Shown in pieces: positions 50,137-59,773 of a stretch of DNA of 64,000 nucleotides (positions within the stretch are counted from its first letter, which is position 1; each line of letters begins with the position of its first letter). The stretch is from contig CM055108.1 in assembly GCA_029204225.1 (NCBI GenBank), positions 2,510,348 through 2,574,347 of the forward strand, in the 5' to 3' direction. Source of the stretch: Diphasiastrum complanatum. Its lineage: Eukaryota > Streptophyta > Lycopodiopsida > Lycopodiales > Lycopodiaceae. The notes beneath the pieces are model-generated. The model was given only the letters and a program-made list of their open reading frames with translations, had not been told where the DNA came from and ran no database searches. The position numbers were made by a program, and so were the translations under genes.

Positions 50137-50139
50137 CAT

Positions 50140-50600
50140 AGACCTGAAGTTGGAAACATACAACTTCCTATGCCATAGCTCCTCCTTGGAAACATAAGTC
50201 ATCAATGCAGCATCACATAAACTTGAATTTTCATGCACATCTAGCTTGAAAATACCTCCATATCTAGATCCACTTGCAAGGATCTTATCTTCTTTCTTTA
50301 TGAAACAACCATTGATATTGAAATCCAGTTCATAACCATCATCTAACAACTTTCCTACACTAATCACACTCTTTGTGAGATTAGGCACATAGAGAACATT
50401 GGAAAGTGTAAAATTCATAGAAGATGTAAGTTTTAAGGAACAACTTCCAACACCTTCAATTGCACATGCATCACCAACTGCTGTGTATATTGATTCCTTA
50501 GGATCTAGAACAGATTCAATAGAAACAAAAGAATCTTTGGAGCAACTCATATGAGTTGTTGCTCCACTATCAATATACCATGATACATCAAGAAGAAAAG
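50140..50600 (-). pseudogene. Copia D1 protease and pre-integrase
   Basis: The frame from about 50600 downwards reads TTHMSCSKDSF after a protease DSG motif, then YTAVGDACAIEGVGSC, LSNVLYVPNLTKSVISVGKLLDDGY, KEDKILASGSRYGGIFKLD and EELWHRKLYVSNFRSM. The last block is the start of the integrase zinc finger. The sequence then turns into (CT)n on this strand. The frame is open throughout. Confidence 0.8.
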
Positions 50601-51097
50601 CTAGACATCAAAATAGATGCCTCTCCACAACTTGCATGTGAGTCTTCTATGATATAACTGGTTTGAACTTCTTGTGTCTTCTTCTTGAAGTTAGAAGGAT
50701 GAGCTGACTCATCTTCTACTCCACCATAGTCTTTGTTCTTTGCTTCTTTCTTGGTGAAGGCACGAGAGTACTGGTTCTTACTCCTCTTTCTTGACTTGAT
50801 CTTGGCTTCATGAAGGTTCTTCAGAGTCTCCCAAGTCTCCTTTGCTGAGGTGTATGAACTAATCTCTCTCAACATCTCATCAGAGATGTTCAATTTGATG
50901 ATATGTAGAGCAATTCTTGCTCTCTTCTTGAATCTCTGAGCCTCTTTAAAAGCTGCAGGTTCAACTTCAGTTCCAGTTACAATATCCATTACACCATAGA
51001 GAATCAACAAGGATTCTATCCTATCCTTCCAAACTGAATAGTTAAAGGTGTATAGTCTTTCACTAGCTTGAAAGAGACAATCTCCTATAGATGCCAT
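50588..51097 (-). pseudogene. Copia D1 gag with internal deletion
   Basis: Starts MASIGDCLFQASERLYTFNY, with SVWKDRIESLLILYGVMDIV and EMLREISSYTSAKETWETLKNL, close to the gag of Copia A. After KNLHEAK it jumps to a Lys/Arg-rich segment, so the second half of UBN2 is missing, and no zinc knuckle is visible. The stop at 50588 separates it from the protease frame. Confidence 0.8.
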
Positions 51098-51855
51098 GAA
51101 TGTGAAGACTCTTGTAATTGGACTGCAATATGTTTGAGCTTGTTCCTATCTGACTTAGAGTTGCTGCTCTTTTTCACTATAAGTATTTTCAAAAAATGTA
51201 CTACCTTCCTATGTGAAACACATGCAACTGTATTTGAGACAGATCTCAAATATTCCACAAGACAAGCTAACTAGATCAGATACACAAAGTGGATTGTGAC
51301 ACTTTGGTTAGTTTGAATCATATTTTTGGCACGTGTGAAATGCAACAAAAGAAAACACTATTGACACTCAGAAGGCTCAAAGGGTGTTCAATTACTTCAA
51401 ACTCAGTCTTGATCTTTAGTTTCTTGTGTAGGATGCTCAAAACCATGAATTCAGAACAAAGTAAAAATTGATTCAAATCAAAATGTTGTCACTCGGATTT
51501 TGGACCTATCCTAATCCTCTTTAAGAGCTTATAACTCTTGCTAGACACTTCAGATTGATTTGGTTCCAATTTCTATGGAAAGTACAGATCATAAGCTTTC
51601 CATCAAGGTATAAGACTGCTATCTTTGGATCTATCAGCAAGGAAAACAAAGGGACTGAAAATCTCTGATTTTCACACGTGCGGAATTCCAGAATTCCGTA
51701 CTACCTCAATTCAGGTCTGAAAATTCAGTTCAGGTCCAATTTGATCCAAATACACTTCAGAGAAATGTTAGAAAAGATGAAAAACTTCTTTTTTTGCTTG
51801 TTTATCTCTCAATTTCTTGTACTATCAGGGAAATTAGCATGCAAAGCTTAATGAG

Positions 51856-51867
51856 GCTCTGATACCA
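51856..51867 (-). promoter_or_regulatory. Primer-binding site (tRNA-Met), Copia D1
   Basis: The plus strand reads GCTCTGATACCA, the reverse complement of TGGTATCAGAGC, directly next to the LTR end. Confidence 0.9.
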
Positions 51868-52735
51868 TGTTGAAAATTCCAGAATTCACACGTGTGGAGA
51901 ATGTCCACAAGAGTGACTGATCTTGATTAAGCTTTGTGATTGGCACAGTACCCTGATTCTAGATTGTTCAACAAGATCTAGTTTAGAAGATATGGCTAAT
52001 TCATAGTCTAGCATGCTAATTAATAGACTATGATAGCAATGAATCAAAGAATAATTAAAAGTACAAGATTACAATGCATAAGCATTAGCCTCAACAAGAG
52101 TTAGAGAGAGAGAGCTAGAGAGATAACAAGAAAAAACAGTTTAGATCCAACCAAGCATGAGATAGCTACAAAACTTTGGTTCTTCATTACTTTGTGAATG
52201 AGAATGATATGTACATATATAGGAGAGCCAAAATTCGTGGTACTCCTTGCATTCAATGCACATCCTACACCTATTCAAGTGCAAACAACTATTAACTTGA
52301 CACCTAACTGCTAGCATGCATAGGTTGCACCTAACTTCTACCTACTTTCTCCAAATGGCAATTTCTCAACTAGCCATGTACAAATCTACATGCATGTGTC
52401 CATTAGAGTGATTGCATGTTTTGCATATCACTATGGAAACTTAGGACATTATGCATTTATTGTGGCTCGAGTTTCTACAAGGTCATAATTGACCAATTCC
52501 ATGTGAATCTCTATATGCATGTCAAACTAGACATTGTCAACATTATTGCATATCATACTAGACCAACTAGACTTTATGCATGTCACTAGAATTTGATCTA
52601 CCTAACCCAAACTCGCCCTATTCTACAAGGATATGTGATCAATTCAAATACCTTGGATATGTACAAACTATTTACATGGGTAGGATCCCCCAAACATTAA
52701 CAACAGATGATAGATATGTTTTACAATTCTTAACA
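51868..52735 (-). repeat. 5' LTR of Copia D1
   Basis: 868 bp. On the minus strand it begins TGTTAAGAATTGTAAAAC and ends TTTTCAACA before the PBS. The first 218 bp match the plus-strand LTR start at 58306-58523. It includes a TATATGTACATATC-type block near 52210. Confidence 0.88.
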
Positions 52736-53169
52736 ACTAATAGCAATACACTAATATAATTTTATAACAAAAACTGAACTAGAATTAGAGAAGTCTTTGA
52801 TGATTAGCTATTTATACTATGTAGTTAACGCATATCCAGTAGGACAGCTAATCAGGTCGCAGTCGCATTTGGATAAATGGCCATACCATCCAGTTAGGAC
52901 TTCTCGAAATTTACTTGCAAAGCAGTTAGGGCAAGTTTTTAGCTTCATGTCAAGTGGAACAATAACTGTCATTCTTTGACATAGTCATTTGTCTACGTAG
53001 TCGATAAGTCGGATGTTGTCTAATATGTCGAAGCCGCCTATTGAGCGATTCCCGAGTATTTCTGCGGATTGTGTAGAAAAACAAACGAAACTACAAAATT
53101 GGATAATGAAATGGATGTAGATTAAAGATCGATTATTCAGATGATTCATTTCGATAGTGGAATAATCAA
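52736..53169. other. Non-coding stretch, nothing recognised
   Basis: It lies between the Copia D1 LTR and a Gypsy fragment. No coding motif. It may be Gypsy sequence downstream of integrase (minus strand), too diverged to call. Confidence 0.4.
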
Positions 53170-53745
53170 ACACTATGGTGGCCAGTACTTATGCAATCGA
53201 TTGTCATTGATGGGAGTATCGAACGGTGTTCCATGAAGATATTCAAATTTCACGGCTCCATGGCTAAGAATTTACTTGATCTGGTATGGGCCTTCACTTG
53301 TGAACTTCAATTTTTCCTTGATCACCTTGGTCTTGTACATTAAAATAAGATCTCCAGCATGAAGATCTTTCTAGTGTAACCGACGATCATTCCATGCCTT
53401 GCAACGTGCTTTCTCAGCTACAAATGCATGCACAAGCAATAGGCGTCTTTTGCAAAGTTTTTGCAGAGCTTCATGGCGTGGTAGTAGAGATTTGGGCTCA
53501 TCAAGACATTGTGTGGTGGCAACCCTCACTAATGGTACCAAAAACTCCACTGGCATTACCGCATCTTGACCATAAGCCAGTTGAAATGGTGTCTGATCAG
53601 TGCTTCCCTTTGTATGATGTCCTAAATGCCCATAGAGCAACATGTAACTTATGTTCCCAATCAGATCTACTAGCTTTGACTGTTTTCGTGATAATGCTAC
53701 ACAATATCTTGTTGGATGACTCTTCTTACCCATTACCCCAAGTTT
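53170..53745 (-). pseudogene. Gypsy integrase end fragment
   Basis: The minus-strand frame 53733-53371 gives HLGHHTKGSTDQTPFQLAYG, then DAVMPVEFLVPLVR and RHEALQKLC. After a stop, KDLHAGDLILMYKTKV and KLKFTSEGPYQIK follow (the GPY/F module), then GAVKFEYLHGTPFDTPIN and DNRLHKYW. This is the C-terminal half of a plant Gypsy integrase and the polyprotein end. No chromodomain is seen, so it belongs to a different branch from chromovirus 1. It is the same family as 2190-2400. Confidence 0.8.
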
Positions 53746-54126
53746 AATAGGGCGTGTTGAATCGATGGATCACAAAGAATTATTTCAATAGAACCTTGAT
53801 TATCTCAACCGGGCAGCTGAAGTGCACAATGATATGTTCATATAGAAATTTGGCAGTAATCCTACATCGGTGGTGAAAGGGTATGTTTCATATAGGCGGA
53901 GGGAGAATGGAGTGACAGTGCGTTCACATGGAGTGGAGTTAGATAACAGGTGGGTTGTACCGTACAACAGGTGGTTGACACTACATTTTCAGTGCCACTT
54001 GAACATGGAGGTATGTGTACATGTACGTAGTGTGAAGTATTTGTACAAGTACATGTACAAGGGACCTGATATGATTACGGCGGGGGCTGTAGAGGGCGCA
54101 TAGAGCCACATTTAGTTGAGGATTAT

Positions 54127-54782
54127 GTGCACGAGTTAGGACAACCAATAACGTGCGAGACCATTTTTGTGAGTCAGGTTTTGGTAGACAGAGCTATTCT
54201 TGATGTGGAGTCGCACATGCAGGCAATTGGAACGTCGTTGGTGAATTTTGGGTTCAGGGTCCCCGATGCCATGTTTGGTTCATCTACATTGTTTCGCGAG
54301 GATATGTTTGTTGACGAGAACCCTTCAGAGGTTGAAGTTGACATCAAGAGATTGAACATGGATCAGCGAAAGATTTTCGACCGTGTAGTACATGAGCATG
54401 TTGTTCGGAGAGTGGGTGGAGTGTTTTTTGTAGATGGTCCGGGTGGTACAGGCAAAACGCACCTTTATAGTGTCATGTTGTCGTACGTGCGTGCACAAGG
54501 GTGGATAGCATTGGAGTTCCATCGATTTTGATGAAACGTCGTAGGACCGCACACTCTCAGTTTAAAATTCCTTCGACAGAATTGAATGAGAGCTCGACAT
54601 GCAACATTTCTAAGCAATTTGCATTAGGTACGCTTTTGATGGCATGTCGATTGATCATTTGGGATGAGGCCCCCATGGCGCATAAGTATGCTATAGAGTG
54701 CATAGATCGATCTCTACGAGATATATTGAGTATTGACGCTCTATTTGGAGGAGTTCCAGTTGTTTTCGAGGGTGATTTTTGA
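54127..54782 (+). pseudogene. Helitron PIF1-like helicase, first half
   Basis: The frame 54127-54531 has LNMDQRKIFDRVV and GGVFFVDGPGGTGKTHLY (Walker A). A deletion around 54520 shifts the frame. 54501-54782 has RRRTAHSQFKIP and RLIIWDEAPMAHKYAIE (Walker B, DEAP), then FGGVPVVFEGDF. The helicase would unwind DNA during rolling-circle transposition. The two frames overlap and would need one shift to join. Confidence 0.85.
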
Positions 54783-54932
54783 TAGATTCTACTAGTGGTG
54801 CTGCGTGGAAGTCGGGCGCAGATTGTCAATGCTTCGCTGAAGTGTTCGCGTTTGTGGAAACACATGGAGGTGCATAAATTGACAAAGAACATGCACGTCA
54901 TGGGCGTGGAGGGTGGAGATAAGGATGAGTAG

Positions 54933-55757
54933 TTGAGGTTTGCAAATTATTTGTTGAGTGTGGGAGATGGTCGTGAGCCCACATTCGTGCATCGTGATTT
55001 GGACCTGATTTCTCTGCCAAAGGGCATGTGTCTAAGGACGCGTGATGTGGGCGAATTGATTTCATTCAGATTTCCTGATGTTGCGCGACGTTTTAAGGAT
55101 GTTGAGTTTTTGAGGAGTCTTGCAATATTGACCCCATTGAACAAAGATGTGGATGAGATCAATGCGAGGGTTGTAGAGCAGCTTCCGGGTGATGTTCTCA
55201 CCTTTTATAGTATTGATAGTGTTCTTGAGTGTGAGGGCTCTAATGTCCACCCTATAGAGTATTTGAACAGCCTACAACCAAGTGGGTGTCCTTCACATAA
55301 GTTGGTGCTGAAGATTGGGATGATTGTGATGTTGTTACGATCGATAGCATCGCACAAGGGATTGTGCAATGACACAAGATTGATCATCCTCAAATTGGGT
55401 AGACAGGTCATAGAGGCAGAGATAGTGACCGGGAAGAATATAGGGACTAGAGTCCTTATTCCACGTATTTCTATAGTGCCAAGCGATTCGAATATACCGT
55501 TTGAATTGCAAAGGGTCCAGTTTCCTATCAGAGTAGCATTTGCCATGACAACAAACAAAGCACAGGGGCAAACTATGGACACGATTGGATTTGCCTCGGC
55601 CTGTGTTTAGTCATGGGAAGCTGTATGTTGCACTTTTGAGAGTGCAAAATGTAGCAAGTCTTCGTGTGCTGATTATTGACAAGGACAATTGATTTACGGA
55701 TGTGGATGGAGTGGCGAGGTACACTGAGAACATTGTATATTCGGAAGTGTTGTAGTA
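54933..55757 (+). pseudogene. Helitron PIF1-like helicase, second half
   Basis: The frame 54933-55610 continues with FRFPDVARRFKDVEFL, SLAILTPLNKDVDEINARV, SGCPSHKLVLKIGMIVMLLR and FPIRVAFAMTTNKAQGQTMD (helicase motif V). A shift near 55596 leads to KLYVALLRVQNVASLRVLI (normally LYVALSRV, motif VI), with the end at about 55757. Confidence 0.85.
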
Positions 55758-55794
55758 GTAGGTTTGAAGTGATGTTATGGTTTATGGTTTCGAG

Positions 55795-55945
55795 ATGCAA
55801 GGTACAATTAGAGTTGGAATTGGAGTTAGACTTAGCATTTGGGATGTAGGGTAGAGTTGGAGTAAGAGTTGGAGTTAGATTTGGAGTTAGACTTAGCATT
55901 TGGGATGTAGGGTAGAGTTAGAGTTAGAGTTAGATTTGGAGAGAA
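55795..55945 (+). repeat. GGAGTTAGA minisatellite
   Basis: Repeats of GAGTTAGA/GAGTTGGA alternate with two copies of a block CTTAGCATTTGGGATGTAGG (55832-55851 and 55889-55908), right after the Helitron helicase. It may belong to the Helitron's 3' part. Confidence 0.75.
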
Positions 55946-56278
55946 AATCTATCAAATTTTGTACACAGAGAAGGTTGTGTACATGTAGTTGTTTGGCGAG
56001 TAGATGTGGTGAGATAATGTGGTCGTTTTGTGAGTGGTCACCTTCAACTTCCTGCCGACTTCAGCTTCAAGTTGCCCTTAGCCTTCTGCCTTGCTGCTAG
56101 ATACATAGTAGGTATTTGGTTATGTTAGTAATGTTGTTTCTGGTGAGTTGTTTGTTATATCAAATATATGACTTTACATAGTTTGCAATTGTCGAATGCA
56201 GAGTTATCACAATGTTGTTAAGATAATGTGTTGTTGTATGTACATTTTTTTTCTGACATTCTTGGTGTTGTTGCAGAT

Positions 56279-56585
56279 GTCGAAGATCTACATAAATCAC
56301 AGGACTTTTGTGCGAGACCTGACGGAGTTATTTTGTTTTGGTGATGAGATGTCTTGCAGCTCCATTTTGTGGTTGATAGAAGCTTATGCAGAGTTCTTAT
56401 TTCAACAACAAAGGAGAAGATGTTTTATGCCAAGAGAATATCAATTCCTATTAGATGTAGATATGTTACTCAGGAATGTGGCATATGTTTGGAGACATGT
56501 TAGTGTTGTCAGACTTAGTGACTTTGAGCCAATGTTAGATAACCTGGTGTATGCCCAGGTATTGGTTTCTGAATTATTGACATGA
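56279..56585 (+). CDS. Possible exon of an unknown gene near the Helitron
   Basis: An open frame of about 100 codons from an ATG at 56279 (MSKIYINHRTFVRDLTELFC ... LLDVDMLLRNVAYVWRHV). It is preceded directly by TTGTTGCAG, a good 3' splice site, and interrupted by CAG-GTATT at 56558, a possible 5' splice site. Without the splice the frame stops at 56583. It lies just beyond a Helitron helicase, an element type known to carry gene fragments. I do not recognise the protein. It may be a captured exon or chance. Confidence 0.3.
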
Positions 56586-56709
56586 TGTCTATTTCTTAAA
56601 AATATTGGAATATGAAATTGTTGTTGCTTCAATTTTTTATAGTAGTTTGGATTTTTGTGATGAATATTTTTCAAACACACACATTGAATACACGCACAGA
56701 CACACATAC

Positions 56710-56711
<2 letters not shown>

Positions 56712-56803
<92 letters not shown>
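56712..56803 (+). repeat. (CT)n microsatellite
   Basis: About 92 bp of CT preceded by a short CACA-rich stretch. Copia D2 sequence begins immediately after it. Confidence 0.95.
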
Positions 56804-56804
<1 letters not shown>

Positions 56805-56825
56805 GTCAAGGAGATCAAGCCAAGA

Positions 56826-58210
56826 GTGGCTTATTCTATGGCAAAATCACTTATGGATCCATATTTAATGTCTTCTAAAAAGACAGAACATTCTATGGAG
56901 TTGGAACATTCCGATGTTCATCTTTCTTTATCAGTAAGCAAGGAAGGTGTTTCTTGCTTTGCATGTACCATTGATGGATCCACAAGTTACATTTGGCTGT
57001 GTCTTGTCTCTTCAAGTTTTTTGGTGCATATGTATGTTCCATCATGCAAAACTTTATGGAGTTATGAAGCTAATGGAAGGAGTGCACTTTATGAAGTCTT
57101 GTTCAGTTATAAGCCTAAGGTTGTATACCTCAGTGTTCTTGAAGACTATTGCTTTGTATATGGTCTCTTGGAAAGAAAGAAGGATGGTCATCCTAGTCTG
57201 TGGAACATGGTTGGATGCTTATCCACCAAGGAAGGCTACATAGCCTTTACACTCTCTATCTCGAAGGTGTTTGAGCATGGAGAAGTTCTTGATTTTGAAG
57301 ATCTATTTTCTATCTTGGAAGTGGCCGAGAGCACAGTGTCTCATAGTGCATCACAAGTCATTACTATGGCAAGTAATCAGGTTGTGATGAGGTCAAGGTT
57401 TGAGGAGGAGTATCCTCAACATGCATGTCCAAGGAGATCTTCATCATTGTACAAGGCCGAGTCCTTGTTGATCTTATTTCATGGAAAAGAAAAGAAAAGT
57501 AAAGGTGGTTTTCATTTTGTTTTACTCACCTATTGTTCTTTTTCTTTGATTTATGATGTATGTTGCTTAATTGAGATTTGCTTATCTCAAAGATCAAGTA
57601 AGACTATTCTGTTTTTGAATGAAGTCTTTAGTTTGGAATTACTTCTTGTCTTTTGTGACTTGATTATGTTTCCAAAACATCTAGAAAGCAAGATGTTGTA
57701 CCATCAATTGTATGCTCTTAAATTGAGTAAGAGCAAGTATGAGTTTAGTACTCATAGTTTGAAAAAAGGAGTTTTTTCATGTATTGAGGCATATTGTAAA
57801 CTTCTTGTGAGGTTAAGTGAAACATCCACTGAGGACACTTACACCCTCAAGAAAGTAGTTAGCCTTAATTTGATCAAGTTTGAGTATGATTTCAAGATTA
57901 GATCCATTTTGGATAAAGTTCATATTTTTTGGACTAGTAAAGCTAGTATGCTTAATCTTGAATATTGCTCATGGTACAATCTTGACCTGTATGATCTTTG
58001 TGGTCATGATGAGACATGGAAGCCTCAATTTTTTTAGTCTTTCTTGCAGCCAACTTCATGCATGTGGACTTTGCATACCCAAGATCGACATCAGACATGC
58101 AGGAGGTACATTGGCATAGTAGCAGGTTGGTGGAATATTTTTCAAAGGCATTTGGAAAAGATTTCTATCAAAGAGAACTTATCATGGATTTGGTAAGCAT
58201 ACTGCTATGA
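56826..58210 (+). pseudogene. Copia D2 X region (copy X3), longest open copy
   Basis: A 403-codon open frame (56826-58037). Residues about 80-160 are a changed integrase C-terminus: SALYEVLFSYKPKVVYLSVL, CFVYGLLERKKDGHPSLW, STKEGYIAFTLSISKVFEHG. Then follow FEEEYPQHACPRRSS, KAESLLILFHGKEKKSKGG, FLNEVFSLELLLVFCDLIMF, LVRLSETSTEDTYTLKKV, DFKIRSILDKVHIFWTS and ETWKPQFF, collinear with X1 and X2. A shifted last frame (58016-58210) ends EYFSKAFGKDFYQRELIMD, like the RNase H end. No KTAFL, YGLKQ or YVDD box is present. The protein, if made, has no known function. Confidence 0.6.
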
Positions 58211-58305
58211 TGGATTTTTTGTTCATCTTCACTTCAAATGCAAAGCAAAGAATCCAAACTCAAAGGATCTTCACCAACATCAGATAGATATATTTTAAGG
58301 AGGAG

Positions 58306-58523
58306 TGTTAAGAATTGTAAAACATATCTATCATTTGTTGTTAATGTTTGGGGGATCCTACCCATGTAAATAGTTTGTACATATCCAAGGTATGTGAATT
58401 GAGCACATATCCTTGTAGAATAGGGCAAGTTTGGGTTAGGTAGATCAAATTCCAGTGACATGCATAAAGTCTAGTTGGTCTAGTATGATATGCAATAATG
58501 TTGACAATGTCTAGTTTGACATG
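58306..58523 (+). repeat. 3' LTR of Copia D2, interrupted
   Basis: Starts TGTTAAGAATTGTAAAAC and matches the Copia D1 LTR start. At 58523 (GTTTGACATG) it breaks into the family C LTR; the D1 LTR continues there without a break. The rest of this LTR should lie beyond the right end of the window. Confidence 0.85.
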
Positions 58524-59173
58524 TGTGAAAGATTCAACTAGTTTCATCACATTTTGCAATATTTCCATATTTGGCATATTGAGAACAAAACATGTTTTCG
58601 ACTTAGAGGTTGACTTTTCAAAGTTCATTAGTCTAAATCTCATTTGAATAAACACTTTTTGAAAGTGTGGGAAAGATAGAATGCGAGTTTGAGTAGATTC
58701 AATTTGAATAAGTTGGGTACATTGAATCTAGAACCAAAATTGGTAGGGTTAGCATTTTGGTGGGAAAGCCAAGTGGCCAAATAGGGTTTGAACCTGTTAT
58801 AAAAGGATGTAACTCGTGGAGAGAGTCATCTTCTATTTTCTCTATCTCATTTCATGCTTATACATGGTTCTCTTGGGTTTTACTATCCATTGGTGCACTA
58901 TCTTGGTGATTGCTTGCAATTCTATGTGTAGAATGATCTATATTTGCTATTTCTGGATTCACACGTGTGAAATTAAGTAGCTTGCTAGTTTTGTACGGAC
59001 AGAAACAATACATAATCATTTCATTCAAGTTTGATCAAGTTCTATTAGTGTTTGCATCTCAAATTGTGTGTAGATGCTGATTTTTCTACACTGGTGAAAT
59101 TGGTAGTGTATTTCTCTTTCTAACCAAAGATCATTCAAGTAGATTGGATCTTAAGGATCTGAAATCTTTCACA
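58524..59173 (+). repeat. 5' LTR of Copia C copy 2
   Basis: 650 bp from TGTGAAAGATTCAAC to CTTTCACA. Same borders as the LTR at 3982-4631. TATAAAA box at 58798-58804. Confidence 0.9.
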
Positions 59174-59185
59174 TGGTATCAGAGC
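59174..59185 (+). promoter_or_regulatory. Primer-binding site (tRNA-Met), Copia C copy 2
   Basis: TGGTATCAGAGC, perfect consensus, immediately after the LTR. Confidence 0.92.
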
Positions 59186-59773
59186 TTGTGTGTCAGGTTA
59201 TGAAGGAGGAAATCAGATCTATCAATGATTTGGTGAAGATATCAAGTCTAGACCATGCTAGAGAGAATTCTACACCAAAATTGGATTTTTTGCTTTTGTA
59301 GATTGGATCTTTTGTAGATCAAAACACTAAATAGGTCAATATACTTGATCAATTTCATTTTTTGAATTCACATGCTGGATTTGGCCGATTTTTGGATCAT
59401 TGGTTCAGCCTAAGTGGTGGCTTATAGATTGCATATCAAATTTTCAGCATTTGCATGTAGATTTGGAATAGTCAATTTTTTGTGATTTTGTCAAAACCCT
59501 AATTTTGATTGGATCTCTAGATAGTGAGGTTGCTGGACTTCATTTGAGTGTGGTTCAATCTTAGGAAGTGGAAAAAGTCATTAGATTGAGGATAGATCAT
59601 AGGTTGATCAAGATTCCATGATTCTATGTGTTGATTTGCTTGGATAAGTGCTAGAAGAGAATTTGTGAGATAGTTTCAAATCTTGGTGATTTCTTTTAAA
59701 AGCATTTGTTGTTGTTCAAAGGAGTGCTTTGTGCATTGAAACAGGTTGAAAGAGAAGATCAGGTCATTGCTAC
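59186..59773 (+). other. Leader of Copia C copy 2
   Basis: About 590 bp between PBS and gag ATG, nearly identical to the leader of copy 1 (4644-5231). No coding motif. Confidence 0.7.

Larger units (their letters stand above)
53800..55757 (+). mobile_element. Helitron Rep-helicase remnant
   Basis: This is part of a RepHel gene of a rolling-circle Helitron. At 53870-54103: SYRRRENGVTVRSHG, LDNRWVVPYNRWL and VRSVKYLYKYMYKGPD, which is the end of the Rep nuclease with its Tyr-rich motif. Helicase parts follow at 54127-55757. Most of the N-terminal Rep and the typical termini (5' TC, 3' hairpin with CTRR) are not identified. Multiple frames and stops. Confidence 0.85.
56804..58523 (+). mobile_element. 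Copia family D copy 2, 3' half
   Basis: X region (56826-58210), purine tract AAGGAGGAG (58297-58305) and 3' LTR start (58306). The left part of the element is missing at the CT tract. The LTR is interrupted at 58523 by the insertion of a family C Copia. Confidence 0.8.
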
